The translations under genes were made by a program, and so were the position numbers. This document shows positions 1 to 12,800 of a DNA stretch of 64,000 bases, piece after piece (the first letter of the stretch is position 1; the number at the start of each line of letters is the position of its first letter). The notes under the pieces were generated by a model. The model was given only the letters and a program-made list of their open reading frames with translations. It made no database searches and was not told the DNA's origin. Source of the stretch: Heliocidaris tuberculata (Eukaryota; Echinodermata; Echinoidea; Camarodonta; Echinometridae). The stretch spans positions 13,114,468 to 13,178,467 of the forward strand of contig CM046847.1 of assembly GCA_025618425.1 (NCBI GenBank), written 5' to 3'.

Positions 1-724
1 TCCTTGGGTTGAAATCTGCAATGCTTTGTGTCATAATTTAAGGTTATCACATACTTTTGTAATATCAAAAAGCCTTTTTGAATGTAATTTTTTTTCCCCC
101 CAATGAAATGAAAAGTAGACTGTGGATGTTGTGAAGTTTTCTCATATGTTGCAATGTTATTAAAGTTGTTCAAATTCCTTTCATTTGTATGGGAATTTAC
201 AAAAATAATTTCTCCTAACTCGTAAGTAAAAATGAAATATTAAATTATTAGATATATTGAAATAATATAAAGACAAAATTACTTTCTCACCATTTCTGTT
301 TCTAGTAAGCGATAGAGAATGATCAAAGCTGGTAAAGAAATCTCTATGAACTTAAAATTCATGTCGCATTGGTGTATGTATCAACCAAATTACCAAACTC
401 CTTAGCCCTGTCCTTGGTAGAGAATATTTTGTTGATGAAAACTTATTTGTTTTATGTCTTTTAACTAAAAAAAAACCACACCAAAACAACAACATGTGTA
501 GTACTATTAATAGTAATTGTTATAAATTTATAATAATAATCTCAGCCACTGTTCAGTTATTGTTCAGAAACTGCTGAATTTTAATTTTTTTATTTTTTAT
601 TCAAAATATTTATAATTTTGAGTGAATTATGGATGGAATTGATGGATCGGATATTTTCAAATATTTATTAGGTACCGGTAGTGAAATCTTTCATTAAACA
701 GTTTGATATGTTTTCTCTATACAG
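1..724 (+). other. Intron preceding the first visible transporter exon
   Basis: AT-rich sequence with no supported coding exon or recognisable repeat. It is inferred to be intron because the exon at 725 starts at an acceptor and lacks the N-terminus. Confidence 0.6.
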
Positions 725-821
725 AGTGGGTTGTACGCATCATTGCAACACAGCGTAGATCAGTTTCGGGATGTTCTTCGAATTCCTGACACCAAGAAAT
801 ACAATTCAGTTCTTTTTGGAG
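725..821 (+). CDS. MFSD10: MFSD10-like, first exon in window
   Basis: Follows a TTCTCTATACAG acceptor and ends at G|GTAAGG. It encodes residues 1-32 of the partial protein (from SGLY to NSVLFG), the loop after TM1 and the start of TM2. Ends in phase 1. Confidence 0.9.
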
Positions 822-3800
822 GTAAGGTTTGCATCCTGTCTTTGCACACGTTCCTTCCGTGCTTTATTAGTAAATTGTACTTCAATGTGTGTTTTCAACT
901 ACAAGACCAATTATTTACCCATTTAACCCGTTGACTACTGAATTCTTAAACTCTCATAGGCTTAATACAGGAGCCACCCGGTTCCCGTAGTATATGGGTT
1001 AAGCAATATATTAGAGGTGTCGTAGTCAAGTGGTTAAAAATATTTAACTGAAAATGCAAAGATCATGGGTTTGGTCCCCAGTACGGCACTTAAGCCCTTG
1101 AGCAAGGGCATTTTATCTACATTGCTCTTTTATCATAGGTTAAATAGATGATGTTTGGCATATTAATATGTGTGTGAGTGTGTTTCTTTTTCAAAAACAA
1201 AAGAGATTTACTTTTCTTCTTCAAATTTGTAGCAAAGCTGAAAATTTTATTTGCCTTGTTTATTCATTCTAAAAACTATCACGCATATGTAAAACATGAT
1301 TTTTTGCCACCTTGATGATTTTGTATTTGATAGTGTGTTTCCAGTTTGAAGATTTCAGTGCTTATTTTCTCATTATTGTAAACAACAACAACAACAAAAA
1401 TACCTGTTGTGCACAGGGGGAAAAAAATTTCCCCTTTCTCATATCTTGTAAGTGGTAGCATTTTGAAATTCTGAAGTAAATGTGCTACATAGATACATTA
1501 GGAAACATCTCATTTGATGGGTTGAAGCAGGGCCTCCTAATTTTAACATCAATATTTTGAAGGTCAGACATGGGGCCCATGCATGATACAGATACCAGAA
1601 TGTACTATTGAGCTCAAAGAATTATGATAATGTTCATGCTATTTGCTCCAACATACATACTCCAATTAACAGTTGCTCCTGGCTTTATTTCATCAAAGAT
1701 ATGGGGTTGGGGTAAGGGTTTGCAACTGGGTTTTAAGTTAGTTTGAAGGTTTGGGATAGATATATATTTATTATTCACTATGAACATGATGGACAAAGAG
1801 AGTGGACAAAATATACAAGCCCTCATTCTACCCTTTACAATGGTTTTGGTAGTCAACAGAACATCCCTTCACTGCTATTCTGTAAAAATAGGTAGAACAG
1901 GCATCACATGCATATTCACCTGTTCTACTTATTTTACATAATAGCTCAGTGAAGGGATGTTCTTTTGTCTACCAGAGCAATAGACCGCTTCGATAATGTA
2001 TTCAAATTTTATGCATACCTTACAGACAAAGGTTTTTCTTGACAACCTGAAAGCTTGCCCGAGGCTTGCTGGACATAGCAACAAGTAATGTATGCAAACT
2101 GAAACATTTAGGCTCATTTATAAAAAGCAGGATAATGGAACAGCTTGTCAATAGGTGCTCAGAGAAGAAATGCGCATAAATTTGAATACATTACAGAACC
2201 GGTCTGTTGTGAAGGATAGAATGAGGAGATGTTTATTTTGTCCACTCTATTTTTCCATCATGCTCATAGTGATTGCTTGCTTCAGGGTTGAATTTAAGCA
2301 TTTGGTTAGTGTACGAAATTAACTCACAGCAATAGACCTGTTCACAAAGTTATTCAAATTTATGGATGTTTCTTTCCTGGGGACCTAGTAACGAGCTATT
2401 CCATTAACCTGTTATTAATGAGTGAACTACAATACTTGGAATCCAGTTTGCATACATTACTTGTTGCTATGTCTGACAAGCCTCTGACAAGCTTTCAGGT
2501 TGTCAAGAACAACCTTTGTTTTAAAAGTATGAATAAAATTTGAATATATTTGTGAACAAGTCTATTGTCGCTGGAGCACATGTCAAATAACCATGTTTCG
2601 ATCTCGATATTGCTTTGTAATGATCATTGCGCTCAGCTTTAAAAAAAAAAAAATTATTTGGCAGGAGTACTTGGGTCCCTCTTCTCACTATTGCAATTTG
2701 TGACAAGTCCTGTGATCGGAGCTGCATCTGATGTGTATGGGAGGCGGTCAGTCATGCTTGTTACGATGGTGAGTGAGTGTCTAGTACAAGTCTTGTTTAT
2801 TTCTGCATTCTAGTTGAAATTACTATTTAAATAGTAAAAAAATTAAAAAATTACTATTTGATTTTGAGATGGTCGTGAAAATAGTTGAATTTCTTATAAC
2901 ATGTACAATGATTTGGCATTAATCAGTGGAAAAAAGGGTCCCTAAATATTGTATAGGAAAATTTGAAGTTTACAAGGGAAAGGTTACTGTTCATTTCCAG
3001 TTCTGTTCATACTATGGTATAAATAACCTTGAAATCATCATCATTACACGAATGGATATCTGTTCAGTCTCACCACCTATATAATGCTTCGCATCTCCCT
3101 TCGGGTTTATCACACGTAACTGCAAAAGTCAGTTAGTGTCAAGTTCATATTGAAGTCAAACTACAAGACATGCGAACATTGAGAGTAATGCCTGTATAAC
3201 ACATAATTTTATATTTTATAGTGTCTCTATGCACTTTGAAATTGTGTAGGAAGTAGTGTGGCTCTGGTTACTGGTGAAAGTGATGGTGTTTGATACATAT
3301 GGTAGTAATACAGTATACAAAAATGTATGGTTGGAGACATGTACGAGTTGTACTGCAGTAGTGCCCTTATGTAATGAAATAATCATGTATATACTGTGGA
3401 AAGGACTTAAACATGAATGTCCACGTACCTGTAATGTAGGTCCCCTGAAATTATCTGATTAATGCTTGGGGTTTTTTGGCACCATAATAAAGAATGTATT
3501 TATAAATTTACATCATGCTCCAGAGACAATTGCTTTGCTGTCAATTTCCAACACCCACCAAAGTCCTATCTTCTTCCTTGGAATCGACACTATACCTACC
3601 GGTAACCCTAACTCAAAATCCAATTGCAACCCAAGCCCCAGCTCTATCTCTTTGAGGAAGTTTATATAGTGCAGAGCAAACATGTGATCCCCATTTTTAA
3701 GTTTTCATTGTTTGAAATTCCATGCAAACTACTGTTTGCATCGTGTAGAGATTTTTGCAGATTGGACACTGCAGTCTATATTCAGGAAGATTTCCTTATG

Positions 3801-6800
3801 CCAGAAATGTACCATTGTTGTATTGTTTGGCACCGTGGCTATTGATTCTTTTTCATCTATTATTCATCTGTGTGAAGCATTGTGTGAAGGAATAAAGGTC
3901 ACAATCGCTCTGATTTAGTGGTCGAAAAGCATAACACCCATTTTTCACAATACATGTAGATGGCTGCAATATTACTATACTACGCACCAGTCTGTCTGTG
4001 AGAATTAAACATGCAAACTAAAGTATTGTAGCCTTGAATATGAGGGAAAATATAAATTAAATGATCGTGATTGTATTGTGATTAATTGTGCAATTAGTGA
4101 ACATTTTGCTCAATCTGAATATATGATTTAGAATTTGATCTAATCCTTTACTACATGTATACAGAATGTAAGTTTTGCTTAGGCATCACTTGAAACAAAA
4201 TTTAAAATGTAGTCATTTATTGATTAATTTCTTAAAAAGTATTTTGTTGGGATTTTTACACACAGTGTACATTACATGTAGTTGTCCTTTTCCTCAATAT
4301 AAATAGCTAAATTGAAATCATTTAAGCAGTGACATACATTGTAGTACATTAAAAAAAAAGCAATTCAACAAATTCTACATAATATCTTTTATTCTGCTTA
4401 TTTTACACTACCCTTCATTTTTCACATGTCAAAAATGTATCTTGTTAGGTAAAATACATAAGCACTGAAAGGTGTACCAAGTCCTTTTCAGTATTTCAAT
4501 ATTTGGATGTTTAATTTGATTGATTTGATATTTCAATGTACACATGAAGCTGTTCATCAATTGTAGCATTGTGTCAACTGAATAATATCTCTTATTTTGC
4601 TTATTTTTCAATACCCTTCATTTTTCACATGTCAAAAATTTATCTTGTTCGGTAAAATATACAACCATTGAAAGGTGTACCAAGTCCATTTCAGTATTTC
4701 AATATTTAGATATTTAAAATCAAATTTGATATTTCAAAACACGGAACCGTTCATTGTAGCATTGTGTCAACTAAATGCATTCCAGTTTTGTTAGCTGTAA
4801 AGTTTTTATTGACATACAAATTTATATTTACTCTTCATTTTGTAGTTGCAAAGAGTTGTAAAAAGACATTCAGCCATTTTGAGAAGGTGTTGAAAAGTGT
4901 TGAAAGTGTATCCTATTCTTTCATGATATTTTTAAAATGGGGATTAGGCGATGAATGCACAGATTTTGTAAGAATCTAACAATTAGGGAAATGACTAACA
5001 TGATACATTATTATCTTCAGTTTACATTTTATTTATCAGTCTTTATCAAATATATTTTGGTACTAATTTTAAATTAATAATCACTTACAGGTGGGCATTT
5101 CTCTATCCTACGTGCTATGGGCGATGTCGTACAACTTTGGCATCTTTGTCTTAGCGAGGATTGTGGGTGGGATCAGTAAGGGTAACGTCAGTCTAAGTAC
5201 TACCATCATAACTGATGTCTCCACCACGAAGACCAGAGGAAAAGGGATGGTAAGAAGCAGTCATTTTGTTCTATTGTACCTGTTTCTTGCAGTTATTGAC
5301 TTGTCAGAAGAAATGGAGAGGGAAAAGGCATTGCCCAAAGTTTGGAATTGTTGGGTTGTGGATTTTAAAACTAAAGGATGAAGCCAGAACAAATCAGGTG
5401 TAAAGTTTACAAAAGCATGAAATGTGAAATTGCAGTAATTGTTACTCTCCATTTTATGATATATTTTTTGTATGTTCTTTAATTTTATTGAGCACTTAAA
5501 AATCTCGAAACAACCAGAGCATCCTGTCCATATATTTTTTTCTTCTCATTTTAAAGATTGAATTGACATTGCATACATCTTTGTTGGTCAGTTTTGACAA
5601 CTATTTAGGAAATAAGTCTTTGAAAGATTGTTTCTCTAGGAAAAGTTAACTCAGATTTAGAATTTGGAAATACTATTGACTGATATTGACTGTATACCAG
5701 TCCTATTAAATGATGGTCACTGTACATGTAAGTGTAGATTGAGTGCACTGATTATCCAATGAACCAATAAGATTAGCATGGCAATCTAAAAGGAAGACAA
5801 TCCATTTTTAAATCTGATAAGTACATTTAATTACCTCTAGTCTTGATCTGTTGATTACAAAGCTGTTTGTTACAGAACTGAATGGTACATGTACATGTAT
5901 ATTATGAAGACAATAGTAGATAGTGATACACTTCGCTCCATACAAGCTTTACAGGATGGCATGATTTTCAAATGAAATGACATTCCCCTCCCCCCCCCCA
6001 AAAAAAAAAAAATTGTTTCAGTTCATTCAGTCAGCTGATTTTCCGATGGTTTCTTGATTCATATAGAGTACCATGAAGCCTTTCCAAGTACCTGTTGATT
6101 TGTTTGGCATACAGATATCTAAGGATTCACCTGTGATTCGTTGATAGTGTATTTTGATTAAGCTTTAAAAATCAGTGTGTAGTGACTGAACTATTACATT
6201 AAAAAAGTATGCAGATATATGCCGTGTACATGTGTCAGCATGGAATGTAAAAAAATGTTCTCAGAAAATTCTAATGAAATGTGAATTGATTGATAATTGA
6301 TTTGTAATGGTAGTGATGAATGCAGCAATATCTTGGTCTTGACATTTATTTAAAAAATAAAAATTGGTCTGAATAAATTCTCCTTTTCAGCACCCTGTGC
6401 TTATTAAGAATTTTCCACTTTCTCAAGTGTCTTTATATGAAGGTTTAAAGGTCATGTAGAGTTTTGGTAAGCCCTCAAAAACTGTTCGTCAGATTTCTTC
6501 AATTTTTGTTGATAAATAGCAACATACTAGCAATACTAAGACACTGTGAAGATTTCGCCTCCTAAAGTTTAATATTAAAAAAATAAGAGGCAAAAACTAA
6601 GTTATGTGCCAGAACAGGCACGTAAAATCCCAACAAAGGCAGCATGTACTTATACACTGTACACACCCGTGTAAAACCAATGAGTAGTTACACACAGTGA
6701 TACACATGCTGTCTCTGTGCGAAGCCCCAAGATTGTTGTGCGGGGAGCCGTCGGGGTGGAAGGGTCCTAGCATAATGGCAGTGATCGAGCATTCCTTACA

Positions 6801-9800
6801 GATATTTACACTGAAATTCACCGGAAATCATTGATGGAATACCAAAATCTCTTACAGACATCTTTTGATACAAGGAGAACAACATGAGACTATATATTAA
6901 ACATGTTTCTTTCCAATTTCCTTTTTTGCTACCAATACTGTACATGAGCTTTAAACTTATTTGACCATTTGCTTCTGACGCAGGCACTGATTGGCCTTGC
7001 ATTCTCTGTGGGGTTTATTGTTGGTCCCATGATTGGAGCCTACTTTGCCAAGGGAGGGCTCTTTGCCGAGGGATCATGGGCAATCACACCAGCTCTTCTC
7101 GCACTGACGCTATCAGTAGCCGATCTTCTCTTTGTCTTCGCCTTCCTCAAGGAAACGCTCCAACCGGAAAGAAGGGTAGATAAATGTTATTGGCACTTTT
7201 TCTGTGCTTGCTTCTATTCACATATTCTGAGCAATATCGCCTAATATGACACCTCAACGAATTTCAGTAAAAAGCACTGCCAAGTGCCAACATTAAAATT
7301 AGATAGAAATGACCATTTTGACATCAGGCTTTACATCAGGGATTTTAACTTGCAGAATCTAAGAATCTAAGAACTTAATAAATAATTGAAAATAGTAGAA
7401 AATGATGCCTCAGATGTTAGATTTTTTGGGGGGGTTGCAACATCAACATATTTACATGTAAATGTATGTACCCATTACTCTCTATTTCAATAGAATTTGC
7501 AGTCCTGTCATGTGATATAAAGATGTCATGCTATTTGGTACATTGTCATTCGCCTCTTGGCCAAAAGTTCCAGGCTAAAATCCTAGCTATACATGTAGCT
7601 ATATTCAAGCGAAAGCTATATCCTTTGGCAAGATACTGTATTACATTACCATCTCGTACTTAGCAGGAATAAAATGGGGAATTGCTAGGATATCAAAGCC
7701 ATTGTGATTGAATACCATATGGTAATGGTGACCATATGTTATGGTTACTCTCCAGGGAGTGGAGTCGAGGCTTACACTGCATGCAGGCTTGATGTAATGT
7801 AGGAATCCATTAATCTAATCAAATAATTATAGCTGTGAAGTGATGTGATCAGTGGGAATTTAGAAAAGCAAAACAGAAGTTTCCATTTCCACACTTTTTT
7901 TGTTTTGATGTTCCCATTTTGACATTAGATTTTATCGGTGCAGTTAAACAGGAAAGGAAAGCCTTTCTCTGCTTCAATTTTGCAATATTTAATTATTTTC
8001 CTGTATCCATTTCTCATTACGTTTTTAGGCCCCCTCTATGGGGAACAGCTTTCAAGAGAGACAGAACCTTATCAACCCTTTCAGTCTATTTAGATTTTCA
8101 GCTGTCAAAAACACAAATATAAAAGGTGAGTGTTTACCAGACCCCAGTCAAAGCTTCCCCATGTTTTGGATGTTGACATAGACATTGTGAATGTTTATTA
8201 TGAAAGATGTTTGAATACATGTATTATGTAATGAAGTATTTACAGTAGGAAACGTCAAATTACATATTTTGTTGCAGTGAGGAGTATTTTTGTGTGTGCT
8301 ATCCCATAATCCTGAGTATGGTTCAATAGAAAGAAAAATTTATTAGCAGCAATAGGGAATCCTAAAGTTTGAGACAAATAAAGTATCCTAGTGACTCCGG
8401 GAAGGCCGTTGATTCTCAATTACCTAGTGCTGGCATTGACACGCCTGATGTCGCCACTATGGCGACAAAAGTACTGGTTTTGGACTTTGCCGACATGTCG
8501 ACACGCATGCTCCGATGGCGACATAAAATGGGTCTTTTTACATGTACCTCGCCGTGGCGTCGTGCGCACGTACGTGATTTGTTTCACATACGCATTAGCA
8601 GCGTGCGCGCGCGAAACGATCGCTGCGTATCTAGCTGCGACGACCGGTATATACATTACGTACATGTATGCCTAGATATGCGACACTAGCTGACTCGCAC
8701 CGCATGACTTTCATTAATGCTTGATAAATTGGATCATACAAAACAAATTTTGGGGCAAATAGTTGACAGTGTGCGTCTTTGAGAACTGTAAGTGAGTATG
8801 ACTGCGAGTGTGAGCCCGTGAGGACATAGTGCATGTATTCCATGTAAAGCTCTTGTGAATTTGTGTCGGGTAACTCTGGTTTAATAGTGTATGGTCACTA
8901 CGGGAGCGACCCGAGTTTAGACTTGTTTGACTCATGTCCAGATGTCGACACATGTCGACATCGGCGTTAATTTTATTGCGACATGGCGACATAGATTTTC
9001 CATGCCGATACCAGCACTACAATTACCCAGCCCTCCAGATATGAATGAAAGAGTTCTATGACATGACGTGTTGTGGTCTGTAGAGATGTCGTGGTCTCAT
9101 GGATTCTTCACTGGACTGTGGGTCACCAGGGGAGCGTTTCATCAAGTGTTTTGTCAGTGATATTTACCGACAACTGTTATAAGCTACTGAAATCCTTGCA
9201 TCTGATTGGGTGAGAGCAAATTTGTCAGTAAAAATCGCTGACAAAACACTTGATGAAACGCTCCCCAGGTTTGCTGCTCGGGTTCCAGCCACGGCAATGT
9301 TGTCCTTTGGCAAGACTTTTATGTACATTGCAGCATTTACCCAGGAGAGAATGGGTACCTGTGAGGTGTGCTAAAAGCCAATGTGATTGCCTTTTCCCTA
9401 ATTACATGTACATGCATGTGAACAGTACTGCACTACTGCAGTATGGTAGGAATACTCCTAAGGAATGGAGATGATGCACTTTTGTGTGTAAAATATTGTG
9501 CCCCTCTTATGGAAAATCCTTCATCCACCCCTGTAATGAATGATAAGTGGCTTGTAACATGAATAATGCAATAGATTACCAGTAGTACTGACTAATATCT
9601 GTATTTCTGTATCATTGTATGATATTTCTTCTTTTCTCTCTATAGAGCTGCAGGTTCTACAACAGCTTGGGTTGAGCTATTTCATCTATCTCTTCCTGTT
9701 TTCTGGACTGGAGTTTACGCTGACATTCCTGGTTCATATACGATTCCAATACACAAGGTACATCTCTCTTCTCTCCATTTTAAGCCTTGTTACCACATGA

Positions 9801-12800
9801 CTTGGTAAATCCCCTAAAAAGAGAACAGAAAAAAAATTGGTGCGACAGAACAGAATATCAGTGGTTTTCTGTTTCTTATATCAACACACAGTATGTTAGT
9901 TAGTTTGCTTAACTATGCTTCTGTTTGTCATTCATTCATGTTAAAAAATGCCCTTTGTATCCAGTGGAAAAGGCGCAATAATGTGGATTCTCTGCATCTT
10001 TTACTACGGAATATCTAACATCATATTTGTCAAATCTATCTGTAAAAAAAGTTTAGGATTTTTTGTCCACTCCTTTGTGCCCCTTTAAAAAGCAACAGTA
10101 GTTCTGTTTTGTGTGCTTTAGATTGATTGTTAGACTAAATGTTGGCCTAGATTTAATTTCAGACCTATATGAACATACTACCTCATAACACCTGTAAAAT
10201 TACACTTCGAGTGATGCCTACTGACTTTATTTCTCACGGCTAATCACCAAAATTTCCATAACTAGCATTCAAGTAGCAACACCAACACCAGCACTGAATG
10301 TGAAATGAAAATTTCTTAATCCCTAGGGGTATAGTGTTAGTGAACAGAATTTTGTACCTGAAATTAAACACCGACTGCCTAGCTCGGTTCAGCAGACAAC
10401 ATTTGACAAAAATTAAACACCGGCAACCGGAACTACGTCAGAAAATCAGAGGTCAACACCCAACACTGACTGATTTTTTTTCTCATTTCATAGTCGGTGT
10501 TAGATCATGATTTTGCGGCAAAATAAACACTAACCCCAAACACCAACACCAAGCATGAAATTACCCATTGTTATTAGTTTGTTTACTGTTTTCTCTGTGT
10601 TTTATTCACAGTATACAACAGGGCAAATTGTTTATTGTTTGGATACCATACACATTGTTATTAGACTGTTTACTGTTTTCTCTGTGTTTTTATTCACAGT
10701 ATGCAACAGGGCAAATTGTTTGGATACCATACACATTGTTATTAGCTTGTTAACTGTTTTCTCTGTGTTTCTATTCACAGTATGCAACAGGGTAAAATGT
10801 TTGTCTTCATGGGACTTATAATGGCTGCAATGCAAGGTAAGAAAATACAAGACCTAAATGGTAAACAAAACGTGAACCCAGATTATATTTGCTCCCATTC
10901 TAAAAAAAGAAAAAAAGAAAGAATAAACAAACAACAACAACGACAACAACAACCAAACAAACCTCCACAAATTTGCTCACAACAGTTATAGATTAATGTA
11001 CGTCATAAACTTTCAGTGATTAAATTTAATAGTTCTATATTATGAGGTCATATCGATATAAAAAGTTGGTCTGGTGCTTTGTCTTTTTCTTTCTAGGTGG
11101 CTGCGTTCGCAGAATAAAACCAGGACAAGAAAAGAGAGTTGCGCTAATTGTGAGTAAAATATTGTGATAAGTTATTTCAAAAGCTCTGTCTCTCTCATTA
11201 AGAGCTTTAAGTACTTGATGTGAATGGAAGATTTTCTGTACTCAGTAAGTCAGAATAATTGTGTTTCAAATTGTAGTAGTAAAATTACTCTTGAATGTCA
11301 CAAATTTGAAAAGCCATGTACATACCCATGTACAAATTAGAGAAATGTCTGACCAAAAATGATGTGGCCCAAGTAATAAAATACTTTTATTATATTTTAA
11401 GATATGAGAGCACTTTGAGAGCAATCACTCTCATATTATGTTGAAAAACAATGCTGTTGTTTTTTTTACATGAGAATTTAAAAGATGACAAGATACATGT
11501 ATCTCAAACTTGATTAGTCTTTGTGGTAGAGCAGCAATACCAAAATAGGAAAGTCTTGGGTTCAGAACCGAGTCGATGTGTGAGTGCCCGTTGGTAAAGC
11601 AGTAATACTTCATTACCAAGTCACTTGGATACTATTCAAAGCTGTAGACACACTAGTTACTTTAATCACAATATAAACCTTGTTCATTACCTGGTAACCA
11701 CCTCAATAAAGGGAAAAATAAAGTGGCGTAAGCATAGTGCAATTTATTCACATTTCTGTATTTTAGGTATTATAGGGCCTTTGTTACACAAAGTTGTGTT
11801 TTCTGACCCTTACTTGTCATTCATTTTACATATGGTAAGCCAAAGTCTTTATTTGTTGCTTACCCAGTATTTTTTGTGTGGAAAGTTTAATGTATTACGT
11901 GTGAATGAGGCCACAGTAGTCGTGTACTGCACTGTATATGCCATATATTTTGTTGCGGTCTTATTTTTGCGAATTCCGCGAATCGTGAGTGGGTCACAAA
12001 TGTGTCACGTGTGTAACAAGTGTAAATAATGCCAACATAAGTAGTCGGTTGAATTTGTTGTCTCCCGGTCAGAAATTCACCACTTAGCTTTGCGAAAGTA
12101 CCTCATGATTGCCATTTGGAGATCTGAGAATTTCTCAGCTGCGAATTCAACCACTTGTGAAATAGTCCGGCTAGTCCGATTGGCGAAAAAAGTCAGGTTG
12201 GCGAAAATTTGTTGTGTATACAGTATTAGGATAAACTATGATGATTATCAAATTGTTTTTCTCTTTCTCATGGCAGGGAATGTTAATCTTAATACCAGCC
12301 TTTGTCAGCATTGCCTTTGCTTCGGGGTCTTTCCTATATTACCTGGGACTGACCTTGTTCTCAATAGGTATGTGTGGTAGCTATCAGTCTGATGCATGTA
12401 TGATATCGTCTGTTTGGAGCCAGAAGGGCGTTAAGTCCCATCCTTTGTACAGAGTTAATGCCCTTCTGGCTTCCAACAGGCGATATGTGCTGTTAATATT
12501 CTTTCAGTTCAGTATGATGTACTGTTAATATTCTTTCAGTTCAATATGGTAGGGAAAAAATCAGTTCAGAGTGGTTAAGACACCAAGACAACTAAAAATA
12601 CAAATACTGAATGAAATATTCCTTTTAAAAATTAGAGTGGCACAGATTGTCATGTCTCCAATTTCCATTTTACTAAAAAGAAAATGTATTGCTGAAAAGT
12701 AGCTTTAATTTCTGTCATGATAATATAATATGAATTTTGCTTGAAACTTCCAATAATGTATTTTACAATATTTAGAATGGATTTCTACACAATTGAATCA

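Noticed and set aside
8369..8992. Several overlapping frames of 70-106 codons on both strands
   Set aside because: All fall in the CpG-rich interior of the hAT-like element, where stop codons are simply rare.
11625..12029. 134-codon plus-strand frame in a transporter intron
   Set aside because: It overlaps a probable MITE and has no recognisable domain.
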